Shown here: one piece after another, positions 1 to 8,039 of the stretch
How positions within the stretch are numbered: position 1 is the first letter of the stretch
How the letters are laid out: each line of letters begins with the position of its first letter
NCBI GenBank assembly: GCA_017466455.1
Contig: JAFTUD010000034.1
Location: 1 to 9,844 of the forward strand
Source of the DNA: Clostridia bacterium
Lineage (GTDB): Bacteria; Bacillota_A; Clostridia; Oscillospirales; CAG-272
Length of the DNA: 9,844 nucleotides
Reading direction: 5' to 3'
Notes under the pieces: generated by a model
The model's database searches: none
Seen by the model: the letters and a program-made list of their open reading frames with translations, nothing else
Told to the model about the DNA's origin: nothing
Program-made: the position numbers and the translations under genes

Positions 1-32
1 GAAATTGGAAGAATACATACATTACTACAACA

Positions 33-91
33 ATGAGAGGATCTCTCTCAAACTAAAAGGAATGAGCCCAGTACAGTACCGAGCTCATTCT
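33..91 (-). terminator. Possible terminator after the fusion protease gene
   Basis: The 177 nt beyond the protease stop hold no gene. An 8-bp stem GAATGAGC/GCTCATTC (60-67 with 83-90) with a small inner GTA/TAC pairing is followed on the minus strand by CCTTTTAGTTT. A second short hairpin, TGAGAG/CTCTCA (34-39 with 45-50), comes next. The T-tract is poor, so this could instead protect the 3' end or serve a convergent gene on the other side. Confidence 0.4.
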
Positions 92-177
92 CAAACAATT
101 TAATATTTAATTTTTGTCTAAACTTTTGGGTTCACTTCATTTTAGTAGATGGATTTTGATTTTTGTTAAGATTTTGG

Positions 178-3100
178 TTACTTATCGGACACTGCCTTTT
201 GCTTAAATATAGCATCGATTTCGGCTTCTCCGAGCTGGTTACATTCCATAAGCTTATCAACTATTGCGTCTATCGCATCTTTATTTTTTGCGATAAGCGC
301 TTTTGCATTTTCAAGCTCCTCAAAAAGAATTTCATTAATCCTTTGGCGAATAACCATATAATTAGGTGAATCCGACTCAATATCTATAACAGCAAGTCCA
401 AGCTTTTCATCCATACCGTAATTGCATATCATTCTTTTGGCAACCGATGTAGCGTTACGAAGATCAGAGCTTGCGCCTGTATCCAAGCCACACTCCTCAC
501 CGTAATATACAAGCTCGGCTGCACGACCTGCAAGCGATGTGCGTATGCGTGCCCTAAGCTCGCCACGGGTATATGTACCCTTACCCTCGCTGTCACCATG
601 CTGCATATAACCGCCATGATCTCCTCTTGAAACGATTGTGAGATAAGATGGTTTTTCACCGCTTAGCCAGCAAACAAGTGCGTGTCCCGCCTCGTGTCGT
701 GCAGTACGCATCAAGGTATCATCGTTCCACTTCTTTTCTTCTCCACCGTTAAAGGTTTCAAATGCCTCATCAAAGATCTTGTCAGTGATTTTATCAGCGC
801 CTCGGCGAATTGCGGTTCTCATAGCAAGCTCAAATACCAAGTCAAGCTCGGCAAGGCTCATTCCTGTTGAACGGACACAAAGATTTTCAATTAGAGACTC
901 ACTTATCAAAATGTTAGGATGGTCATTAAGCCTCATTTTGATAAACTCTCTTCTTTCATCCTTGTTTGGAAGGTCAATGTAAATTTGCCTGTCAAAACGG
1001 CGAAGGAGTGCCGCATCAAGCTTCTTTCCACGATAATTTTCCGTACCATAGTTAGTAGCAGCGACTACGATAATTGGCTTTGTTGTATCGGTTTTAAATC
1101 CGTCCATTTCGGCAAGTAATGCAGTAAGATAAGAAGAAATATATCCCTTATCATCCGTATTTCTATCCTTACCTATCGCGTCAATTTCATCAATAAAGAT
1201 TATAGCCGGCGCATATTTCCTTGCAGCCTTAAACAAATCGTGTATTGCCTTTTCGCCTTGTCCGTAATAAGTCTTTATAAATTCATTTCCCTCGGTAGCA
1301 AAGAAGGTTACTCCACTCTCCCCGGCTAACGCCTTAGCAAGAAGTGTTTTTCCTGTACCAGGAGGGCCATAAAGCAATATTCCCTTTGGTGCAGCAACGC
1401 CTAACTTCAAATACTTTGTAGGATTTTTAAGATATTCTACATAATATTTAAGTTCTTCCTTGGCATCATTAGCACCGATTACCCTATCAAAGGTTACAGT
1501 TGGGCAGGAGCGATTATCAAGCATTCCCTTGTCATCATCCTGAAGATCGGTAATGGTTGTCAAGCAAAGGTCATATAGCTTGATATCTGTAACTGCTCCG
1601 TCATTAGATATTGCTTGATAGGTTTTATAGCTAAGCGCCTTATTTTCTCTTGCGAGCTTAAACAGCTTTTGCTCCTGATATGCAGACTCGCATCTGTCTT
1701 TTATTTGAGCCTCAACAGAAGTGAAATCAGCCCAGTTAAAGCCTATTGTGTCCTTAACTCCCATCTTTGCAAACGACAGAAGCTCTTCCTCGTTGATTTT
1801 CTTAGCCTCGGTTGTTGCAATATATGTAGGAATTCTATATTTTTCACAAATATATTCAACAAAATCAATTCCCTCGGAATCAAGGTCCTCAGCGTTCAAA
1901 ACATTATCATCGCCCCTTATACCGCAATAAATATCCGCGATAGCCATAGTTATATTGTTTTCAAATAATATATCCTTGGCTTCGGAAACGGTTGATGCCT
2001 TGTGGCAAACAATATTATCAATCTTTTCGCTTATTTTAACGATATTTTCATCATTTGAGAAAACAAGCACCTCTGCCTTTTGATCGTTAACAAAAAGCTT
2101 TTTGATCTCATCGTTTACATTATCAAGAGAAACGCTCACATTCACTGTATCTATTGATGATACCTCGCTTTGGCTATCCTCAGACTCTACCAAGCGCAAA
2201 AGCTCATAAAGCTCATCAAAGAAGAATGAATTTGCCCTTCCCTTAGCAGTTCTTCCATCAGCCCTTCCACCAACGGAGTACAGCACCGCCGATGATATGT
2301 TGGAGTCATAATTTATAGTGATATCAGAGCTTTGCTTAAGGTTTTTAGCATTTCTGTTAAGCTCCTTTTCTACAAGCTTAAGAAGATTGTTTCCCTCAAG
2401 GTGATTAAACATTACGACATTTCCCGCTGCGAAGCGTGAGCAGATCGCCTTAGGGAACTTGGGCTCTTGTGTTCTCGGATTTATTTCAACCTCAAGCGCC
2501 TTTAATATTTTCTTTCTCGGAATTGCCGACAACGAAGAATATTTATCACTATCATAAAGGTTTTGACCAAGATTGGTTGTGAAAATCAATGTTGTATTAG
2601 CAAATGAAACAGTCTTTTGCGTAAACTGGTCAACCAGCGTTGCCTCATCAAGAATTTGAAGAAACAGATTGAGTATCATAGGACACGCCTTCTCTATCTC
2701 GTCAAAGAGAATCACTGATTTTGGATTCTTGTTTACAAATCCGGTAACAAGACCCTCGCTTGCGCTTTTGAATGAAGGATTTACGCCCTTAAATGTGGAT
2801 ACAGCCGATTCGTTGTCGGTATATGCACTCATATCAAAGCGCTTATACGGCATACCAAGCTGCTCGGCTATATTCTCGGCAAGGAAGGTTTTTCCTGTGC
2901 CTGGAGGGCCTGCGAAAAGGAATATCGCCTTTGGCTTGTTTGTAATATTCTCAGCCATAGCGGTCACTCTTGACTGAAAATAGCCTGATACAAACATATT
3001 TACGGCATGATCCTGTCCAAATACCTTTCCAAGAAGATTCTTTTGCATTCTTTGACAATCTTCAATGATTTTATCAATGGAATCGGGGATTTCAACCTCT

Positions 3101-3762
3101 TCCTCATCATCGTCGTCATCATCTTCATCATCAAAGAACGGATTTTTTCTCGGTGGCTCTTGTGGCGGAAGATTTCCAAACAAATCCTCAAGCTTTTTCC
3201 TCAGTCGTTCAATACGCTCATCAACCGACTCTGTATCGGCATCATTTTTACCGTTTTCATCAGCATCATTATCGTCGCCGTCATAATCATCCTCATTATC
3301 AACAGATGAATCATCGCCTTGCTCCTCATCATTTGATATAAACGGAAGAATATACGATTTAATAGCCTCGGTTGGAGTGTTTAATATTTCTTCAATGTAA
3401 TCAGACATATCAAGCTCAAAATCATCTCCGTCATTTGCCCTATCTACCGCATCTATCAGTCTTTTAAAGGCATATTCATCCTTTTCAACAAGATACAACG
3501 GATCAGTAGCATCCTCGGATATTTGCTTGATTATTTTGTCTATATCTAAGTCTTTTATTTTTAGCATATCGCAAACACGATCAAGCTCTGCTTTTATAAG
3601 CGGATGCTCGGCAAAGGCGTTAGTTTTATCATTCTTATATTCCTTCAAAAATTCCAAGGTTGAGACCAAAAAATAATTGGCGGTATTTTCATGGAAATTT
3701 TTGCGGGCGAGCTCCTCCGATGCCAAAAGTGTAGCTTGTAAAAGCTTTGATTTTTTTGTCAT
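178..3762 (-). CDS. Soluble fusion protease: Clp-type AAA+ / receiver-like / FtsH-type AAA+ / M41 zinc peptidase
   Basis: Predicted ATP-dependent protease of 1194 aa. Order seen: helical N-terminus (1-140); very acidic linker (about 143-224); AAA+ module 1 (about 235-540) with Walker A GPPGTGKT (285-292), Walker B ILFDE (351-355), the Clp-D2 signature DEIEKA, sensor-1-like TTN and putative arginine finger R443; receiver-like domain (about 563-690); AAA+ module 2 of FtsH type (about 755-1003) with Walker A (799-806) and Walker B IIFIDEID (854-861); M41 peptidase with HEAGH (zinc ligands H1023, H1027, catalytic E1024) and presumed third ligand D1100 in GASSD. Ordinary FtsH is about 600-700 aa with two N-terminal membrane helices; none are visible here, so a cytosolic enzyme is inferred. 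Start ATG has AAGGA about 9 nt upstream. It begins 48 nt after uxaC with no terminator between, so co-transcription is likely. Domain calls are firm; substrate and role are unknown. Confidence 0.93.
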   Translation of the reverse strand: MTKKSKLLQATLLASEELARKNFHENTANYFLVSTLEFLKEYKNDKTNAFAEHPLIKAELDRVCDMLKIKDLDIDKIIKQISEDATDPLYLVEKDEYAFKRLIDAVDRANDGDDFELDMSDYIEEILNTPTEAIKSYILPFISNDEEQGDDSSVDNEDDYDGDDNDADENGKNDADTESVDERIERLRKKLEDLFGNLPPQEPPRKNPFFDDEDDDDDDEEEVEIPDSIDKIIEDCQRMQKNLLGKVFGQDHAVNMFVSGYFQSRVTAMAENITNKPKAIFLFAGPPGTGKTFLAENIAEQLGMPYKRFDMSAYTDNESAVSTFKGVNPSFKSASEGLVTGFVNKNPKSVILFDEIEKACPMILNLFLQILDEATLVDQFTQKTVSFANTTLIFTTNLGQNLYDSDKYSSLSAIPRKKILKALEVEINPRTQEPKFPKAICSRFAAGNVVMFNHLEGNNLLKLVEKELNRNAKNLKQSSDITINYDSNISSAVLYSVGGRADGRTAKGRANSFFFDELYELLRLVESEDSQSEVSSIDTVNVSVSLDNVNDEIKKLFVNDQKAEVLVFSNDENIVKISEKIDNIVCHKASTVSEAKDILFENNITMAIADIYCGIRGDDNVLNAEDLDSEGIDFVEYICEKYRIPTYIATTEAKKINEEELLSFAKMGVKDTIGFNWADFTSVEAQIKDRCESAYQEQKLFKLARENKALSYKTYQAISNDGAVTDIKLYDLCLTTITDLQDDDKGMLDNRSCPTVTFDRVIGANDAKEELKYYVEYLKNPTKYLKLGVAAPKGILLYGPPGTGKTLLAKALAGESGVTFFATEGNEFIKTYYGQGEKAIHDLFKAARKYAPAIIFIDEIDAIGKDRNTDDKGYISSYLTALLAEMDGFKTDTTKPIIVVAATNYGTENYRGKKLDAALLRRFDRQIYIDLPNKDERREFIKMRLNDHPNILISESLIENLCVRSTGMSLAELDLVFELAMRTAIRRGADKITDKIFDEAFETFNGGEEKKWNDDTLMRTARHEAGHALVCWLSGEKPSYLTIVSRGDHGGYMQHGDSEGKGTYTRGELRARIRTSLAGRAAELVYYGEECGLDTGASSDLRNATSVAKRMICNYGMDEKLGLAVIDIESDSPNYMVIRQRINEILFEELENAKALIAKNKDAIDAIVDKLMECNQLGEAEIDAIFKQKAVSDK

Positions 3763-3810
3763 AATTTCATTTCCTTTTCACGATTTTCCAAATCATTGTC
3801 TATTCACATG

Positions 3811-5202
3811 TTAATCAACATTAAAGTATTTGATAGCATTGTTGTAGCAAATATCCTTTATAACGCTTGAAACGATCTCTTTATCGGCGGTCATTTCGCC
3901 GTTTTCAATAAGTGTTCCAAGGTAATTACACAAAATCCTGCGGAAATAATGATGTCTTGGATATGATAGGAAGGATCTGCTATCAGTAAGCATTCCAACA
4001 AACGCTCCTATGTGTCCTGTTGCGCAAAGGTCCTCAAGATGTTTTTCCATTCCAACCTTATTATCAAGGAACCACCATGCGGCGCCATATTGAATTTTTC
4101 CCTTAGCCTCTCCGCTTTGGAAGCAACCGATAAGAGTCATTATTTCGCTATTCATCTTGGGATTTAGGTTAAATATGATAAGTCTTGGAAGTGATGCCTC
4201 GGAATTTAATCTATCCATCAAGCGAGAAAGAAGTGAAATGCTATTTTTATCAGATATACTATCAAAGCCAGTGTCAAGACCAAGTCTTTCAAGCATTACC
4301 GAATTATTATTACGCATAGCTCCTATGTGAAGCTCGGTAGTAACATTATGCTTAGCATAAAGCTTCATAAGAAAATATGTAAGATAGCCCTTAAATATCT
4401 CGCTATCCCTCTCGGTAGGCTTCTTTCCCCTTATAACGCTCCTCAAAACCTTATCTGCCTCGGCTTTATTTGGAACTTCATAAACGCTTTCAAGTGCGAT
4501 ATCGCTCGCCCTTGCGCCTACCCTCAGAAACGCCTCAAGACGCGCCTCGAGTGCCCCTTCAAGGTCATCTATATTCTTTATTTCGTGAGTCAGGCTCTCG
4601 AGCTTACCTAAAAATTCAAGATATGCAGATGCCTCAATATTCATTATCTTATCAGCACGGAATGCAGGTATTACAGAAAACTTATAATCCTTCTCCTTTA
4701 TCTTTTCAAAGGTAGAAAGATCATCAAACACCTCATTAGTTGTAAATACATAAGTTACATTTGAGCTTTCAATCAGGCTTTGCGGTGTTACCTTGTTTTT
4801 GCTTATATACTCATTACATTCTTCCCATATTTTCTCGGCATTCTTTTCGTTAATTTCATAATCACACCCGAAGTATTCCTTAAGCTCAACCTGCGACCAA
4901 TGATATAACGGATTTCCAAACGCAGAGCCAAGTGTCTTACAATATGCGATGAACTTTTCCTTGTTGCTCTTGTTTCCTGTAATATATTCCTCTTCTATGC
5001 CGAAATTACGCATGAGTCTCCATTTGTAATGATCACCCGATAGCCAAATTTCAAATATGTCATTAAATGGCTTGTTTTCAAGTATTTGCTTTTCGGGCAA
5101 GTGACAATGGTAGTCAAATATAGGCATATCCTTTGCATAGAAAGCATAAAGCTCCTTTGCGGTTTTGTTCCTTAACAAAAAATCATTCTTTATATAACTC
5201 AT
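3811..5202 (-). CDS. uxaC: Glucuronate/galacturonate isomerase UxaC
   Basis: Uronate isomerase (amidohydrolase superfamily, cytosolic), converting D-galacturonate to D-tagaturonate and D-glucuronate to D-fructuronate, the first step of hexuronate catabolism. The 463 aa match the usual family length of about 465-470. Visible hallmarks: metal-site HxH in IFDYHCHLPEKQI (H32, H34), WLSGDHYKWR (53-62), GNPLYHW (96-102), HIGAMRNNN (292-300), TGFDSI, and the C-terminal block GMLTDSRSFLSYPRHHYFRRILC (split here only as one run of conserved residues around 403-425). Two departures from the family pattern I know: TTNEV (154-158) where TTDDP is usual, and RHHYF (416-420) where RHEYF is usual. ATG at 5202 is preceded by AGAGG that overlaps the uxaA stop, suggesting translational coupling. 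It is the last sugar gene before the fusion protease. Confidence 0.95.
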   Translation of the reverse strand: MSYIKNDFLLRNKTAKELYAFYAKDMPIFDYHCHLPEKQILENKPFNDIFEIWLSGDHYKWRLMRNFGIEEEYITGNKSNKEKFIAYCKTLGSAFGNPLYHWSQVELKEYFGCDYEINEKNAEKIWEECNEYISKNKVTPQSLIESSNVTYVFTTNEVFDDLSTFEKIKEKDYKFSVIPAFRADKIMNIEASAYLEFLGKLESLTHEIKNIDDLEGALEARLEAFLRVGARASDIALESVYEVPNKAEADKVLRSVIRGKKPTERDSEIFKGYLTYFLMKLYAKHNVTTELHIGAMRNNNSVMLERLGLDTGFDSISDKNSISLLSRLMDRLNSEASLPRLIIFNLNPKMNSEIMTLIGCFQSGEAKGKIQYGAAWWFLDNKVGMEKHLEDLCATGHIGAFVGMLTDSRSFLSYPRHHYFRRILCNYLGTLIENGEMTADKEIVSSVIKDICYNNAIKYFNVD

Positions 5203-5215
5203 AATTTACCTCTTA
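5200..5215 (-). promoter_or_regulatory. uxaA stop / uxaC ribosome binding site overlap
   Basis: Read on the minus strand, the uxaA stop TAA (5215-5213) is followed directly by GAGG and then 6 nt later by the uxaC ATG (5202-5200). The Shine-Dalgarno AGAGG shares bases with the stop codon, so ribosomes finishing uxaA would be positioned at uxaC. Coupling is inferred from this spacing. Confidence 0.7.
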
Positions 5216-6589
5216 TAATGTTACTCCGTCCTTAAATATAGATATTTCGCTAAATCCGTTTATTTCATTCCTTGTTTCTTCTCCAGATGCAACGGATATG
5301 ACATACTCCATTAACTCATCAGCCATCAGATCAATGCTCTTACCGCAAAGGATTGGTGAGGCGTCAAAATCAATCCAGCTCTTCTTTTTCGTTGCAAGAG
5401 CGTTGTTAGTTGAAATCTTAACAGTCGGCACAGGCGCGCCAAGCGGTGTTCCCCTTCCCGTTGTAAAGAGTATCATATGAGCACCGCTTGCCATAAGATT
5501 TGTAACCGCTACTATATCATTTCCCGGTCCGTTAAGCAAGGAAAGACCGTTTTTAACCACTCTTTCTCCATAGTCAAGCACATCAACCACAGGAGATATT
5601 CCGCCCTTCTGCACGCATCCAAGCGACTTTTCCTCCAAGGTTGTAATTCCTCCCTCCTTATTTCCGGGAGAGGGGTTTTCGTATACGGCCTGACCGTGGC
5701 GAATGAAATATTCCTTAAAGCTATTTATTAGCTTAACTGTTTTTAAGAAAACCTCATACGATTCGCATCTTTCCATCAAAAGATGCTCTGCGCCAAACAT
5801 TTCGGGCACCTCGGTAAGCACACAGCTTCCGCCGTATGATACTATACGATCGCAAAGCCTTCCAACAAGCGGATTCGCGCTTATTCCGCTATATCCGTCG
5901 CTTCCGCCACACTTAAGCCCTATTTTTAAGCGCGAAATGCTTATTTTCTTTCTCTCAAATGTGCTTATATATTCCTTAAGCTCATTGACTATTTTTATTC
6001 CCTCGGAAATTTCATCCTCTACATCCTGACAGTTCAAAAATCTTACTCTCTTAGAATCGTACTCGCCAAGAGCTGCTTTCATTTCGCTTATATTATTGTT
6101 TTCGCACCCCAAGCCAAGCACAAGCACTGCGCCCGCATTAGGATGATTTATCATTCCGCAAAGGATTTTTTGCGTAATTCTATGGTCATCTCCAAGCTGT
6201 GAGCATCCATAAGGGTGAGAGAAGCATTTAACCCCTGTTTTTTCAGCAATCCTTTGAGCAACCTTATTAACGCAACCAACGGTATTGACAATCCATATTT
6301 CATTTCTTATACCGACATCACCATTTTCTCTCTCATATCCATAAAAGGTCAAGCTTGAGCTTATCCTTTTAATGCCATAGTCCTTGTAGCTATATGTATA
6401 CTCAAGACCTGCCGAAAGATTTGTTTTAAGATTGTGCGTATGCACATGCTCTGCCGCTTTTATATCACAAATAGCATGACCGATTGGTGAGCCGTATTTT
6501 ATTACATTTTCACCCTTTTTTATATCTCTCAAAGCATATTTATGACCGTTTTCTCTTACCTCTACATTATCATTTGGATGAATTTGCAT
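5213..6589 (-). CDS. uxaA: Altronate dehydratase UxaA
   Basis: Dehydrates D-altronate to 2-keto-3-deoxy-D-gluconate, the third step of galacturonate catabolism; a metal-dependent cytosolic enzyme. From ATG 6589 it is 458 aa. An N-terminal SAF domain (about 1-75) includes HVHTHN (48-53). The UxaA/GarD catalytic part follows with GYERENGDVGIRN (84-96), TVGCVN (103-108), HPYGCSQLGDD (125-135), LGLGCENN (158-165), GLKCGGSDGYSG (224-235), GPGND (354-358) and GRGTPLGAP (378-386). I chose 6589 rather than the longer in-frame ATG at 6646: AGAGG lies 9 nt upstream, the protein then starts at the family's normal SAF start, and the extra 19 residues would deepen the overlap with uxaB. The start overlaps the uxaB end by 20 nt. 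GarD (galactarate dehydratase) is a relative, but the uxaB/uxaC context favours UxaA. Confidence 0.95.
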   Translation of the reverse strand: MQIHPNDNVEVRENGHKYALRDIKKGENVIKYGSPIGHAICDIKAAEHVHTHNLKTNLSAGLEYTYSYKDYGIKRISSSLTFYGYERENGDVGIRNEIWIVNTVGCVNKVAQRIAEKTGVKCFSHPYGCSQLGDDHRITQKILCGMINHPNAGAVLVLGLGCENNNISEMKAALGEYDSKRVRFLNCQDVEDEISEGIKIVNELKEYISTFERKKISISRLKIGLKCGGSDGYSGISANPLVGRLCDRIVSYGGSCVLTEVPEMFGAEHLLMERCESYEVFLKTVKLINSFKEYFIRHGQAVYENPSPGNKEGGITTLEEKSLGCVQKGGISPVVDVLDYGERVVKNGLSLLNGPGNDIVAVTNLMASGAHMILFTTGRGTPLGAPVPTVKISTNNALATKKKSWIDFDASPILCGKSIDLMADELMEYVISVASGEETRNEINGFSEISIFKDGVTL

Positions 6590-7856
6590 ATATTTCAACC
6601 TCTTTTGCAAAGCGTGATAAATCCTGTCCCCACAAGCTAATATCACTCAATATTTCGTTTACCGTTGAGTTCTTTAGCTTTTCGACAGCATACGCGTCGT
6701 CATTTGGATTTCCGTTCTTATAAAAAGCAATAAGCTTACCGAATGAAATCATAAGCTGATTTGGTGCTTTACCGTATTTTCTTTCATATTCAAGAATTGA
6801 AGGAAGCACCCTTACCTTAAACTTGCTAACAGAATTTAAGGATATTGATGCGCATCTATGTTGAATATATGGATTTGCAAACCTATCAACCACCGATTTC
6901 GCATATGCTCTTGTCTCGCTCTCGTCAATATCCATTGAAAGCACTATTTCTTCAAGGCATTTTTTAAGATGCTCCGATAAAACCTCATTCTTCAAGCACT
7001 CCGAAACCGTTTCCACTCCCTCTAAGAGAGCATACGGAATCATTGATGTATGGGCACCGTTCAAGATGCGCACCTTTATTGTACGATACGGCAAAACCGA
7101 CGGGACATAACGCACATTAAGCCCGAGCCTGTCAAGAGGAAGTCTACTGTCAGCCTCGCCTTCTATTACAAGCAAATGAAAATATTCACTTGTATTTGCG
7201 CTTTCATCAATATACGGAAGCGAAAGCTCCTCACTTGGTTTTCCAGATACAATGCGGTCAACAAGCGTGTTTCTAAAGGAGCATTTTTCGTTTATGAATC
7301 TATCAAAATCCGTACCGAGACACCAGTCGCTTGCATGCTTTAGCACGATGTCCTTCAGCCTATCGGCATTATTTTCTATAAGCTCACAGGGAATGATAAG
7401 CATTCCATCAAGACCGCAGATAAATCGGCGATATAGCAGAGCGCATAGCTTTGCAGGAAATGTGCTTGGACATTTGCCACTATCAAAATCGCACCTTTCG
7501 TATACGATTCCTGCCTCGGTTGTGTTTGATACAACAACATTTGCTTCTTCTCTTTCGGCAAGTGATAAAAATTCATCATATTGCTCTGATGCCGAAATAG
7601 AGCCCGCAATACAATCAACGAGCGTTGTGTCCTCATGCTCCGCATCTCTTGCTATATGAGTGTAATTATAGTTTTGAGTCTCAAGCGGATCTCTTCCCGT
7701 TGTCTTACTACGAACGATTATGGCATTTCCATTATAAATACCCATGTCGTTTGCCTTTTGTAGCATCCAGTCAAAAAATCCTCTTAAAAATACTCCTCCA
7801 CCAAATTGAATGACCCTTATAGGTCTTTTAGGTTTATTTAATGTAATTTTTTCCAT
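6570..7856 (-). CDS. uxaB: Tagaturonate reductase UxaB (altronate oxidoreductase)
   Basis: NADH-dependent reductase turning D-tagaturonate into D-altronate; member of the mannitol dehydrogenase/polyol-specific long-chain dehydrogenase family, cytosolic. The 428 aa begin with a Rossmann segment, RVIQFGGGVFLRGFFDW (14-30). Family landmarks follow: SNTTEAGIVY (110-119), IIPCELI (154-160), TLVDRIVSG (197-205) and the catalytic block KVRILNGAHTS with K261, N266 and H269, then NPYIQH (328-333). It is shorter than E. coli UxaB (483 aa, from memory): it lacks the N-terminal leader and ends soon after WGQDL (409-413), so the usual last helix is clipped. Its last 20 nt overlap uxaA. ATG 7856 is preceded by AGAGGA about 10-11 nt upstream. 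As first gene of the operon it receives transcription from promoters in the adjoining repeat array. A UxuB (fructuronate reductase) identity is less likely given uxaA next door. Confidence 0.93.
   Translation of the reverse strand: MEKITLNKPKRPIRVIQFGGGVFLRGFFDWMLQKANDMGIYNGNAIIVRSKTTGRDPLETQNYNYTHIARDAEHEDTTLVDCIAGSISASEQYDEFLSLAEREEANVVVSNTTEAGIVYERCDFDSGKCPSTFPAKLCALLYRRFICGLDGMLIIPCELIENNADRLKDIVLKHASDWCLGTDFDRFINEKCSFRNTLVDRIVSGKPSEELSLPYIDESANTSEYFHLLVIEGEADSRLPLDRLGLNVRYVPSVLPYRTIKVRILNGAHTSMIPYALLEGVETVSECLKNEVLSEHLKKCLEEIVLSMDIDESETRAYAKSVVDRFANPYIQHRCASISLNSVSKFKVRVLPSILEYERKYGKAPNQLMISFGKLIAFYKNGNPNDDAYAVEKLKNSTVNEILSDISLWGQDLSRFAKEVEIYANSSK
6587..6603 (-). promoter_or_regulatory. 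uxaA ribosome binding site and start inside uxaB
   Basis: AGAGG (6603-6599, minus strand) sits 9 nt before the ATG at 6589 and is itself part of the uxaB codons for Glu-Val near its C-terminus. It decides the uxaA start against the upstream in-frame ATG at 6646, which has no comparable purine-rich site. Confidence 0.75.
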
Positions 7857-7894
7857 AAGTTAAAAATCCTCTTTTTCATTGTTATTCATAATAT

Positions 7895-7903
7895 ATTATA
7901 CCA
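7895..7903 (-). promoter_or_regulatory. Extended -10 element proximal to uxaB
   Basis: The third TGGTATAAT, about 40 nt before the uxaB ATG. A start near 7888 would give a leader of about 30 nt including the AGAGGA ribosome binding site, which is a normal arrangement. The -35 region is not recognisable, so activity would rest on the extended -10. Confidence 0.45.
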
Positions 7904-8030
7904 TAAAAGCAAACACGCAAGTGTTTGTTAGCATCGAAGATGCGTTTTTCGAGCCTTTTGCGAAGAAAAACCTTTTAGCCGTCAATAAATTTACCGCAAT
8001 AAGCCTGCCTTATTGGTATAAGGTAATTTT

Positions 8031-8039
8031 ATTATACCA
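8031..8039 (-). promoter_or_regulatory. Extended -10 element at the repeat junction
   Basis: TGGTATAAT on the minus strand at the boundary of the two repeat copies. The extended TGn motif and -10 are perfect, but the -35 position at 17-bp spacing (CACTTG) is poor and falls in hairpin A. It could be a weak promoter or just part of the repeat end. Confidence 0.35.

Noticed and set aside
429..659. Minus-strand 76-codon open frame inside the protease gene
   Set aside because: Out-of-frame shadow of the M41 peptidase coding region, which has clear family motifs.
3065..3286. Plus-strand Ser-rich open frame
   Set aside because: It is the antisense of the GAT/GAC-rich acidic tract of the fusion protease; poly-Ser is the expected shadow of poly-Asp codons.
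6590..6646. Longer uxaA start at 6646
   Set aside because: No good ribosome binding site, a larger overlap with uxaB, and extra residues ahead of the normal SAF domain start.
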